DNA of 64,000 nucleotides. Origin: CADEFQ01 sp035433705. GTDB taxonomy: Bacteria; Pseudomonadota; Gammaproteobacteria; Steroidobacterales; Steroidobacteraceae. Each line of letters begins with the position of its first letter. The stretch's first letter is position 1. A model generated the notes under the pieces. That model saw only the letters and a list, made by a program, of their open reading frames with translations. It ran no database searches and was not told the origin of the DNA. The position numbers and the translations under genes were made by a program. The stretch spans positions 5,872 through 69,871 of the forward strand of contig DAORVK010000013.1 in assembly GCA_035433705.1 (NCBI GenBank), in the 5' to 3' direction. This document shows positions 1 to 7,633 of the stretch, piece after piece.

Positions 1-145
1 GCGGCGGCACCACAACCTCGACGCGACCGGTGACGAAGACACGCACGGTCAGGCGCCGTGCCCGGCGGCTGTGACGCACGGTGAACGTGGCCGCAGTCTC
101 GCGTGCATCGAACAACGAATGCTGTGTGCCGGTCGTGTCGGTCAT
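1..145 (-). CDS. YgjP-like metallopeptidase, N-terminal fragment
   Basis: The gene starts with ATG at 145 on the minus strand and runs off the left edge, so only about 48 residues are visible. The stretch VRHSRRARRLTVRV followed by GRVEVVVPP matches the opening of the YgjP/WLM-type zinc metallopeptidase family (PF01863). There, an arginine-rich strand precedes the catalytic HExxH, which would lie outside this window. The gene is divergent from the ABC exporter, with a 46-bp gap. Family assignment rests on this short N-terminal signature alone; no catalytic residue can be seen. Confidence 0.6.
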   Translation of the reverse strand, partial: MTDTTGTQHSLFDARETAATFTVRHSRRARRLTVRVFVTGRVEVVVPP

Positions 146-191
146 GGGATTGCCGCTGCCATGATATCAGCCGATCGGATAGCATGAGCGC

Positions 192-1076
192 GTGACGCCG
201 CTCCTCGAAGTCCGCAATCTCGTCAAGTTGTACCCGCGAGTGACTGCCGTCGACGGCGTGTCTTTCGAAGTCGGGGAAGGCTGCTGCTTCGGGCTGCTTG
301 GGCCAAACGGCGCCGGCAAGACCACTACCGTCGAGATCATGGAGGGAATACTTCCGGCCTCCTCGGGCGAAGTCCGCTATCGCGGCGAGCCTCTCGGCGG
401 CCGGTTCCGCGACGACGCCGGCATACTTTTCCAGAAGACTGCATTGCAGGACTTTCTGACCGTGCGTCAGACCCTGAAGCTCTTTCGCGGCCTTTATCCG
501 CAGGGCTATGACATCGACGAACTGCTGCGACTGTGTTCGCTGCAGAAGCTCGCCGATCGCGACAACCGCAAGCTCTCGGGTGGCCAGCAGCAGCGCTTGC
601 TGCTCGCAGTCGCCCTCGTCAATGATCCCACCATTCTCTTTCTCGACGAGCCGACCACGGGCTTCGATCCCCAGGCGCGGCGCAATTTCTGGGCGCTGAT
701 CGAAGCGGTGAAGGCGCGGCGGCGCACGATAATCCTTACGACCCATTACATGGAGGAGGCGCAGCGCCTGTGCGATGACATCGCGATCATGGATCGCGGC
801 CGCATCATTGCGCGCGGCGCCCCGCGCCGGCTGCTCGCCGAGCACTTCGACGACGTGCTGATCGAACTGCCGCGCGAGGACTTCGTGGCGGCTGCACGCG
901 AACTGCCACTGCGTGTGATCGAGGGAGCCGATCGTGTCGAGATCACGACCGACGACCTCGACGGTACGCTGAAGGCGCTGCTCGCTGCGCATGTACCCCT
1001 CAGGAACCTGCGTATCCGCCCGCCGAACCTCGAGGACCTGTTCCTCGAGCTCACGGGCAAGGAGTTGCGGCCGTGA
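192..1076 (+). CDS. ABC transporter ATP-binding protein (ABC-2 export type)
   Basis: This is the cytoplasmic ATPase of an ABC-2 exporter. All nucleotide-binding motifs are intact: Walker A GPNGAGKT (about 37-44), Q-loop at about 81, signature LSGGQ (about 128-132), Walker B ILFLDE (about 148-153) and the switch histidine in TTHYMEEA (about 185). The C-terminal 80 residues match the regulatory tail of drug and polysaccharide exporters such as DrrA or NodI. The start is a GTG; the nearby ATG at 184 is closed at once by a stop. The stop codon overlaps the GTG of the permease gene (GTGA), so the two are translationally coupled. The substrate cannot be read from the sequence. Confidence 0.9.
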   Translation: MTPLLEVRNLVKLYPRVTAVDGVSFEVGEGCCFGLLGPNGAGKTTTVEIMEGILPASSGEVRYRGEPLGGRFRDDAGILFQKTALQDFLTVRQTLKLFRGLYPQGYDIDELLRLCSLQKLADRDNRKLSGGQQQRLLLAVALVNDPTILFLDEPTTGFDPQARRNFWALIEAVKARRRTIILTTHYMEEAQRLCDDIAIMDRGRIIARGAPRRLLAEHFDDVLIELPREDFVAAARELPLRVIEGADRVEITTDDLDGTLKALLAAHVPLRNLRIRPPNLEDLFLELTGKELRP

Positions 1077-2083
1077 TCCGCCGGCTGCTCGCCGTCTGGC
1101 ATGCGCGCAATCTCGAGTTCCTGCGCGACCGCGGCTCGCTCATTTTCACGCTGCTGCTGCCGATCCTGCTGATCGTCGGCATGAGCTTCGTGTTCGGTGG
1201 TCCGGAACGCGCCCTCTTCAAGGTCGCGGTGCTGACCGATGACCTGGGCAGCGTGCATCACCCGTTCATGTCTGAACGCTTCGTCGATTTCGTCCCCGTC
1301 GACGATCCTGCTGCTGCGAGTCGCAAGGTGGCGCGCCACCAGTTCGACCTGCTCATCGACTTTCGGGCGGGGGCTACGCGCTACTGGGTCAACGCAGACT
1401 CGCCGAAGGGTTATGTCGCCGAGCGCCTGTTGCTGCAGTCTGATCCCACCGCGACGCGCCAGCCCGTAAGCGGGCAGGCGGTGCGTTACGTCGACTGGCT
1501 CTTCCCGGGCATCCTGGGCATGAACATGATGTTCAGCTGCCTGTTCGGCGTCGGCTATGTCGTACTGCGCTACCGCAAGAGCGGCTTCCTGAAGCGCCTG
1601 AACGCGACGCCGATCACGGCCTTCGAGTTTCTCGCCGCCCAGGTGCTGTCGCGCCTCGGCCTCATTCTCGTGGTAACCACGATCCTCTACGTGGGCGCGG
1701 GGCTCGTGATCGGCTTCCATTCGGAGGGCAACCCGCTGCTGCTGCTCGCGATCGCGACGCTCGGCGCCCTGTCGATGATCGCGCTCGGACTTACGATCGC
1801 GGCGCGCTTCACGAGCGATGAGCTGGTCGGCGGTCTCCTCAATACGCTCACCTGGCCAATGATGCTGCTGTCGGGCGTGTGGTTCTCGCTCGAAGGCTCA
1901 CCTGACTGGATCCGGTTCGTCGCACAGCTCTTTCCGCTGACGCACATCCTGGATGCCGCCCGCGCGGTGATGATCGACGGTGCGGGCCTGGTCGCGATCG
2001 CGTCCCACCTTGTCTATCTGGCGTCCACGACGTTCGTCTTCCTCGCCTTTGGCGCGTGGTCGTTCAAGTGGCGTACGGATTGA
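1073..2083 (+). CDS. ABC-2 type transporter permease
   Basis: This is the inner-membrane partner of the preceding ATPase, about 336 residues. One membrane segment lies near the N-terminus (LIFTLLLPILLIVGMSFVFG). A periplasmic domain of about 110 residues follows, then a C-terminal block of five hydrophobic segments beginning near WLFPGILGMNMMFSCLF. This is the ABC-2 membrane layout with a large extracytoplasmic loop (YhgE/DrrB-like). It starts with GTG overlapping the ATPase stop. With one ATPase and one permease gene the exporter is probably a dimer of each. The substrate is unknown. Confidence 0.88.
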   Translation: MIRRLLAVWHARNLEFLRDRGSLIFTLLLPILLIVGMSFVFGGPERALFKVAVLTDDLGSVHHPFMSERFVDFVPVDDPAAASRKVARHQFDLLIDFRAGATRYWVNADSPKGYVAERLLLQSDPTATRQPVSGQAVRYVDWLFPGILGMNMMFSCLFGVGYVVLRYRKSGFLKRLNATPITAFEFLAAQVLSRLGLILVVTTILYVGAGLVIGFHSEGNPLLLLAIATLGALSMIALGLTIAARFTSDELVGGLLNTLTWPMMLLSGVWFSLEGSPDWIRFVAQLFPLTHILDAARAVMIDGAGLVAIASHLVYLASTTFVFLAFGAWSFKWRTD

Positions 2084-2096
2084 GACGGGCGGAATC

Positions 2097-3110
2097 TTGC
2101 GCTTCTACAGTGACAACAACGCGACCGTGTGCGCCGAGCTGCTCGACGCGATCCACGATGCCAACGCCGGCCCCACGCGCAGCTACGGCGACGATCGCTG
2201 GACACAGGCGCTCGCCGAGGCGTTCGGGCGCTTCTTCGGGGCGCCTGTCGCTGTCTTCCCGGTCACGACCGGCACGGCCGCCAACGCACTCGCGCTCGCC
2301 ACGCTCGTGCCTCCGTACGGCGCGGTCTTTGCGCACGAGGACGCGCACCTTGTGCGCGACGAGTGTGGGGCGCCCGAGTTCTTCAGTGGCGGTTTGCGGC
2401 TCGTGCCGCTGGCAGGTGCGGGCGCGAAAATAGACGCTGCCACGCTCGAGCGGGCGCTCGAGTCAATGCCGGCATCGGTTCACACGGTGCAGCCAACTGC
2501 CGTCAGCATCACGCAGGCCACGGAACTCGGGAGAGTCTATGGTCCGGCCGAGATCGCCGCGCTCGCCGAACGCGCGCATGCGCGCCATCTCCTCCTGCAC
2601 ATGGACGGTGCCCGCATCGCCAACGCGCTCGTGACACTCGGGTGCAGCCCTGCGGCGATCACCTGGCAGGCCGGCGTGGACGTGCTGTCCTTTGGCGCAA
2701 CGAAGAACGGCGGGCTCGCCGCCGAGGCCGTCGTGTTTTTTCGCCCGGAACTCGTGCGCGATTTCGAGCTGCGGCGCAAGCGCGCGGGCCACCTGCTTTC
2801 GAAGTCGCGCTACGTCTCGGCCCAGTTGCTGGCCTATGTCTCGGGCGATGTGTGGCGTCGCAACGCCGCGCGGGCCAACAGCGCCGCGAGGCAGATCGGC
2901 GACGCTTGCGGCTCGGCACTTCTCGAGACAGTCGAAGCGAACGAGGTTTTCGCGCGCCTTGGCACAAGCGGCAAGGCGAAGCTGCGATCACAGGGCTTTG
3001 AATTCTACGACTGGGGTGCGAGCAGGTCCGGTGAAGCGCGGTTCGTGGCGTCCTGGGACCAGGAGCCGGCGGAAGTCGCGGCGCTCTGCTGCGCCCTCAG
3101 GGCACTGTGA
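2097..3110 (+). CDS. ltaE: Low-specificity L-threonine aldolase
   Basis: A PLP-dependent fold-type I enzyme that cleaves L-threonine or L-allo-threonine to glycine and acetaldehyde. The frame opens at family-like residues RFYSDNNATVC, so the TTG at 2097, preceded by GGGCGG, is taken as the start (337 aa). The phosphate-binding TTGTAAN (about 57-63), MDGAR (about 169-173) and the PLP lysine in SFGATKNGG (about K203) are present. It lies 13 bp after the ABC permease and may share its transcript. A longer upstream reading of the frame overlaps the permease and is not family-like. Placement away from the thr operon suggests threonine breakdown rather than synthesis. Confidence 0.88.
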   Translation: MRFYSDNNATVCAELLDAIHDANAGPTRSYGDDRWTQALAEAFGRFFGAPVAVFPVTTGTAANALALATLVPPYGAVFAHEDAHLVRDECGAPEFFSGGLRLVPLAGAGAKIDAATLERALESMPASVHTVQPTAVSITQATELGRVYGPAEIAALAERAHARHLLLHMDGARIANALVTLGCSPAAITWQAGVDVLSFGATKNGGLAAEAVVFFRPELVRDFELRRKRAGHLLSKSRYVSAQLLAYVSGDVWRRNAARANSAARQIGDACGSALLETVEANEVFARLGTSGKAKLRSQGFEFYDWGASRSGEARFVASWDQEPAEVAALCCALRAL

Positions 3111-3163
3111 CGCCAGGCACCCAACACGCGACCCGGAACGCAAAGGCGAGCACGACCATCCTG

Positions 3164-3877
3164 CTAACCTGCCGTGATCGTCGCCATGAAGCGCTTCGCC
3201 TGCCCGAAGTCCGGCGCGAGCAGCAATGCCCGCTCGAGCGTACTGCGCGCTACCGTCGAGTCGCCCCGCTCCAGCTGGCGACGCGCGAGTTGCAGGTAGG
3301 CTTCCGGCGCACCCCAGGCCGGAAGCGATGCGGTGCCCCGTCGTTCCTCCTCGAAAGCGGCGACCGCCTTGCGCAAGCTTCCGTAGGCGCGCTCGCTGTC
3401 GCCGTCAGCGAGCGCCGCCAGCAGCAACACGCGCGGGTTGCGTGGCGCGAGCTGCAGTGCACGCTCGAGCTGCGACGCACTGCGTGGTGCGAGCAACGGC
3501 GCCTTCCACGCCTTGAGCGACGCGACGAGGCCCTGGCAGGCAGCCTGCAGGGCGAGCGCGTCGGCGAAATCCCGGCGCGCTTCGTTGGCAGCCGCGAGAT
3601 GGTCGACGCAGTTTTCGGCAGCCTTTGCGGCCGCCTCCCTGGCGCGCCCAAGCCCGAGAAGCGCAAGGCGATACTGTCCGAGCCCGAGATAGTAGGCCTG
3701 CAACGGGTCGCCGCTCACGCCACCCTCGAGCGAAGCGAGCACGCCGCGCAATGCACGCGTGTCTTCAGTGTACCAGGCGTACTGGATGCGACCCTCGACG
3801 TCACTCCACTCCACCGCCATGACGATTCCGGCCGCGAACAGCAGCGGAACCACGACCGACAGGCTGCGACGAATCAT
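3164..3877 (-). CDS. Membrane-anchored TPR-like protein
   Basis: About 237 residues from ATG at 3877. An N-terminal hydrophobic stretch (about 5-20, SVVVPLLFAAGIVMA) looks like a signal sequence or anchor. The rest is alanine- and leucine-rich helical repeats typical of TPR or Sel1-like scaffolds, for example LERALQLAPRNPRVLLLAAL and LERALLLAPDFGQAKRFM. It is convergent with ltaE and divergent from tatD. An upstream ATG at 3940 would add 21 residues lacking family character and would run into tatD. No enzymatic motif is visible; a protein-binding role in the periplasm or at the inner membrane is inferred. Confidence 0.7.
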   Translation of the reverse strand: MIRRSLSVVVPLLFAAGIVMAVEWSDVEGRIQYAWYTEDTRALRGVLASLEGGVSGDPLQAYYLGLGQYRLALLGLGRAREAAAKAAENCVDHLAAANEARRDFADALALQAACQGLVASLKAWKAPLLAPRSASQLERALQLAPRNPRVLLLAALADGDSERAYGSLRKAVAAFEEERRGTASLPAWGAPEAYLQLARRQLERGDSTVARSTLERALLLAPDFGQAKRFMATITAG

Positions 3878-3912
3878 ATGGGACGCTGGATGACGAGAAT
3901 GGACGAACGACC

Positions 3913-4737
3913 GTGAACAACGATAGCACAGCGCCCCCACAGCTCATCGACATCGGTGCGAACCTCACCCACGACAGCTTCGACAGCGACCGTGATACGG
4001 TGATCGCGCGTGCGCGCGCGGCGGGAGTTGCGCAGATGCTGGTCACGGGCGCGAGCCTTGCGGGCAGCAGAGAGGCGATCGAACTTGCACGCGCCCGCGC
4101 CGGCCGCCTCTTTGCCACCGCCGGCATTCATCCGCATCACGCGCTGGAGCTCGACGAGCCTGCTGAAGCGCTGCTCGCGGACCTCGCGCTGGCACCCGAG
4201 GTCGTGGCAGTCGGCGAATGTGGCCTCGACTATTACCGCGATTTCTCGCCGCGCGAGGCGCAGCGGCGGGCGTTCGAGCGCCAGCTCGTCCTCGCAGCCC
4301 GGGTCGGCAAGCCGGTCTTCCTGCATCAGCGCGATGCACATGACGACTTTGCCGCGATCCTGCGCGAGCACCGCGCCGCGCTTGCGGGTGGCGTGGCGCA
4401 TTGCTTCACGGCGCAGCGCGCCGAACTCGAGTGCTACCTCGAGCTTGATCTCGCGATCGGCATGACGGGCTGGATCTGCGATGAGCGACGCGGCCGGCAC
4501 CTCGTACCGCTCGTGGCGCAGATACCGGCCGGCCGGCTGATGCTCGAGACAGACGCACCCTACCTGCTGCCGCGCGACCTGTCGCCCAGGCCGGCCTCGC
4601 GGCGCAACGAGCCGATGCACCTGCCGCATATTGCGACAGCCGTTGCCCGCGCGCGCGGCGAAACGCTCGCTGAACTTGCAGCGCATACGACCAGAGCGGT
4701 GCGGCAATTGTTCTGCCTGCCGGCTGCAAGCAGCTGA
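3913..4737 (+). CDS. tatD: TatD family metal-dependent deoxyribonuclease
   Basis: A TIM-barrel hydrolase, 274 aa. The family landmarks follow the TatD rather than the YcfH pattern: DIGANLTHDSF at the start, GIHPHHA, GECGLDYYRDFS, VFLHQRDAHDDF, HCFT, TGWICDERRG and the metal-binding ETDAPYLLPRDL near the C-terminus. Characterised TatD proteins are 3'-5' exonucleases acting on DNA and RNA during repair and degradation. The start is GTG; the leftward TPR gene begins 35 bp upstream, so divergent promoters must lie in or overlap that short gap. Confidence 0.9.
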   Translation: MNNDSTAPPQLIDIGANLTHDSFDSDRDTVIARARAAGVAQMLVTGASLAGSREAIELARARAGRLFATAGIHPHHALELDEPAEALLADLALAPEVVAVGECGLDYYRDFSPREAQRRAFERQLVLAARVGKPVFLHQRDAHDDFAAILREHRAALAGGVAHCFTAQRAELECYLELDLAIGMTGWICDERRGRHLVPLVAQIPAGRLMLETDAPYLLPRDLSPRPASRRNEPMHLPHIATAVARARGETLAELAAHTTRAVRQLFCLPAASS

Positions 4738-4773
4738 CTGCGGGAGGCGCATGCCGGCCCGCGGGCGCTTCGT

Positions 4774-5373
4774 TCAAATGGGCCTTGGTTTCCCCAACGG
4801 ACTTGGCGCGGCGGCCGCCCGCAGCGCTGTCCAGCCGGCGCGGTAGTGGGTCAGTACCGACTCGAACAGGCCGCGATCCGCGGGTGGGAAGTCTGCGCGC
4901 AGCGTGTCCACCGGCACGGTCCACTTGGGCAGGCCTTTTGGGAAGCGCGCCCTGCTGGTGAAGACGATGCGCCCTTCCACGGGTACCTCGCCACTGAGCG
5001 CCTTGACCGCGGCAATTCGGTCGTACAGGGCGCCCTGCGGATTTGCAAAGGTGTGGCGCGACGACCCGTTCATCACGGTCCAGTCCGTCATCTGATCGCC
5101 GCCGAAGATATTCCCGGCGACGTCGCGCAAATCGACGACCAGAATGCCGCGCGCAGTCAGCACCAGGAAATCGACGTGGTAAGTAGCGCCGTTGCCGTCC
5201 GGCACGAGCACGTCTGCCAGATGCTCGAATCCGGTCGAGGTAATCGCAAGCACGAGCCGGCGCCGCGCGCGGCGCAGGCGCCACCAGCGCCAGACCCAGG
5301 ACGCAACGAGGCCGATGGCGACGCCGCCCAGCACGAGGCCGACGAGAATGGGCGTGGCAGGCAGAGGGTTCAT
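4774..5373 (-). CDS. NERD-domain membrane protein
   Basis: About 199 residues. One N-terminal membrane segment (about 8-28) is followed by a basic stretch (RWWRLRRARRRL) and then a NERD (nuclease-related) domain with HVDFLVLTARGILVVDLRDV and AGNIFGG at about 67-92. NERD proteins usually show a D...E-x-K nuclease core; here D68 is present but the second motif reads D81-L-R83, so the lysine is replaced. It is the last gene of the thrABC operon: its ATG overlaps the thrC stop (ATGA). The link to threonine synthesis is positional only. Its function is unknown and catalysis is doubtful. Confidence 0.75.
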   Translation of the reverse strand: MNPLPATPILVGLVLGGVAIGLVASWVWRWWRLRRARRRLVLAITSTGFEHLADVLVPDGNGATYHVDFLVLTARGILVVDLRDVAGNIFGGDQMTDWTVMNGSSRHTFANPQGALYDRIAAVKALSGEVPVEGRIVFTSRARFPKGLPKWTVPVDTLRADFPPADRGLFESVLTHYRAGWTALRAAAAPSPLGKPRPI

Positions 5374-6692
5374 GACGGCGCCCCGGTCGAGTGGGCCTCG
5401 GCAAGCAGCGCCCGCCGCAGCGCCTCGAGCTGCGGAGCGAGTGGCTCCTTCGATGACGGGCGCTCGTGGAGTCGCTCGAGGGAATCGGGTATCGGCACCG
5501 CGCGGCCGATCAAAGGCTCGACGATCTCGCGAAACTTCGCCGGGTGCGCGGTTGCCACGATCACCCAGGCGCTGGCCAGCTTGCGCGCGGCGGGCATGCG
5601 GGCCATCACTTCGGCCGCCGTCGCGGTGTGAGGGCACCATATCCTGCCGTAAGCGGCGTGATCCGCAGCAATACGCCGGCGGATCGCGCCGTCTTCGACC
5701 ACTTCGGCAGTAACAGCCGACTTGAGCACTGCGAACTCCGGGTAGAGCGACTGCAGGCGTTCCATATTGCTCGGATCGCCGACATCCATGGCGGAAGCAA
5801 GCGTAGCGATACTCCGGCGCGGTTGCCACGGCTGGCCGGACAGGTAGTCGGACACCGTGCGATTCGCATTGTGTGCCAGCACGATGTCACCGATCGGGAG
5901 GCCGACGCGGCGTGCCCAGATGCAGGCGAGTGCGTTGCCAAGGTTGCCGCTCGGAATCACGAACGACGCCGGGCGCCCTTCCCTGCGCCAGACCGCGAGC
6001 GCCGTCGCTGCATGGTAGGCAGCCTGCGGCAGGAGCCGACCGAGGTTGATGCTGTTCGCGGACGACAGATCGAGTTCAGCGCGCAGCGCGGGGTCCACGA
6101 AGGCCGCTTTCACGAGTCGCTGGCAGTCATCGAAGCTGCCCTGCACGGCGAAAGATCGCACGTTGTCGCCCCAGCAGGTCAGTTGCTGCTCCTGCGCAGG
6201 CGAGACGAGGCCCTCGGGATAGAGCACTGCCACGCGGATGCCTGGCCGGCGGTGAAAGGCCGCCGCGACGGCTCCGCCGGTGTCGCCCGAAGTCGCGACC
6301 AGGATTTCGAGCGGCCTCGCTCCCGCCGGCCGCAGGCGCGCCAGCGATGCCGCAAGAAAGCGCGCGCCGAAGTCCTTGAAGGCCGCAGTCGGCCCATGAA
6401 ACAGCTCGAGAACCGAGTAGTCGGCCTGCCCGACCGGTACGAGCGGCGCGGGAAAATTGAACGCCTCTGCAGTGATCTCATCGAGCGCCGCTGCAAGCAT
6501 GTCGCCTGCCGTGAACGGTGCGATGAGCGTGCGCGCAGCCGCAGCGAGGCTTGCGCCCGCTGTGAAATCCCCGGGCGCGAACTGCGGCCACTCCGTCGGC
6601 ACATAGAGCCCGCCGTCGGGCGCGAGACCTGCGAGCAATGCTTCCGAAAACGACACAGCGGGGCTCTCACCCCGCGTACTGCGGTATTGCAT
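5370..6692 (-). CDS. thrC: Threonine synthase
   Basis: This is the last enzyme of threonine biosynthesis, converting O-phosphohomoserine to threonine with PLP. At 440 aa it is of usual length. The N-terminal MQYRSTRG and FSEALLAGLAPDGGLYVP are diagnostic, and the PLP lysine lies in PTAAFKDFGARF (about K106). The phosphate-binding loop ATSGDTGGAVAAAF and the substrate motif IPSGNLGNALA are also present. It follows thrB by 5 bp and overlaps the NERD gene, so thrA-thrB-thrC-NERD reads as one unit. Confidence 0.96.
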   Translation of the reverse strand: MQYRSTRGESPAVSFSEALLAGLAPDGGLYVPTEWPQFAPGDFTAGASLAAAARTLIAPFTAGDMLAAALDEITAEAFNFPAPLVPVGQADYSVLELFHGPTAAFKDFGARFLAASLARLRPAGARPLEILVATSGDTGGAVAAAFHRRPGIRVAVLYPEGLVSPAQEQQLTCWGDNVRSFAVQGSFDDCQRLVKAAFVDPALRAELDLSSANSINLGRLLPQAAYHAATALAVWRREGRPASFVIPSGNLGNALACIWARRVGLPIGDIVLAHNANRTVSDYLSGQPWQPRRSIATLASAMDVGDPSNMERLQSLYPEFAVLKSAVTAEVVEDGAIRRRIAADHAAYGRIWCPHTATAAEVMARMPAARKLASAWVIVATAHPAKFREIVEPLIGRAVPIPDSLERLHERPSSKEPLAPQLEALRRALLAEAHSTGAPS

Positions 6693-6697
6693 GAGTG

Positions 6698-7633
6698 TCA
6701 GGTGGCCTCGATGCGGGCGCCGCGGTTTGCGATGTCGACGACCCAGTGGTCAGTCTCGATCCCGCGAGCTTTGAACGCGGCGACCATGGCGGCGCGCACG
6801 GCACCGGCGCTCGCCGTGCGGCTCCAGGCGAACATCGTGGGACCTGCGCCGGAGATCGAGCATCCCAGCGCGCCGGCCTCCATGGCGGCCGCACGCACCT
6901 CACCGAACCCGGGAATCAGGGCCTGACGCTGTGGCTCGATCACGACGTCTTCGAACGAGGCGCGCACGAGATCCAGATCGTTCGTGTAGCAGCCCGAGAT
7001 GAAACCGGCGAGGTTTGCGGTCTGCCAGACAAAATCCGAAAGGGCGACGCTCTTGTTCAGGAGGGCCCGCGCTTCCCGTGTGGCGAGGAACATGTGCGGA
7101 TGCACGATCACGGCCTGCACACCGGAGGGCACCGGTATCTGCTTGACGCGTGGATGATCGATGCCGACAGTGAGCACGAGCCCGCCATAGAGCGACGGTG
7201 CGATATTGTCGACGTGCAACGAACCGCTCGCGACGGCTTCACCCTGCATCGCAAACTGCAGCAGTTCGAGGAGCGATCGGGGCGTGTCGAGCAAGGCGTT
7301 GGCGGCCACCACTGCGCCGACAGCTGACGCCGCCGAACCGCCGAGTCCCGAGCCGAGCGGTATGCCTTTCGCGATCGTCATCTCGAATCCGCAGTCTGGC
7401 GCGAGCGCTTCGTGCATCGCGAGCAGCGCCCGCCCGGCCGTGTTGCGCGCGGCCTCAAGCGGCAGTTCCCCGGCGACGCCCGTGATGGCCTTGATCGAAA
7501 CTCCTGGCGCCGACGTGCGTCGAACCGTGACACGATCGCCGAGCGCATCGACGCTGAAGCCGAGAATGTCGAAGCCGATTGCGACATTGCCGACCGAAGC
7601 GGGCGCAAACGCGGTGGCCTGCTGCAGGCTCAC
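6698..7633 (-). CDS. thrB: Homoserine kinase
   Basis: A GHMP-family kinase, 311 aa, that phosphorylates homoserine using ATP. The opening FAPASVGNVAIGFDILG and the ATP-binding loop GIPLGSGLGGSAAS (about 90-103) are diagnostic, and the C-terminal GALGCSISGAGPTMFAW is the GHMP motif 3. Its ATG overlaps the thrA stop (ATGA), which indicates translational coupling. The product feeds thrC directly. Confidence 0.96.
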   Translation of the reverse strand: MSLQQATAFAPASVGNVAIGFDILGFSVDALGDRVTVRRTSAPGVSIKAITGVAGELPLEAARNTAGRALLAMHEALAPDCGFEMTIAKGIPLGSGLGGSAASAVGAVVAANALLDTPRSLLELLQFAMQGEAVASGSLHVDNIAPSLYGGLVLTVGIDHPRVKQIPVPSGVQAVIVHPHMFLATREARALLNKSVALSDFVWQTANLAGFISGCYTNDLDLVRASFEDVVIEPQRQALIPGFGEVRAAAMEAGALGCSISGAGPTMFAWSRTASAGAVRAAMVAAFKARGIETDHWVVDIANRGARIEAT

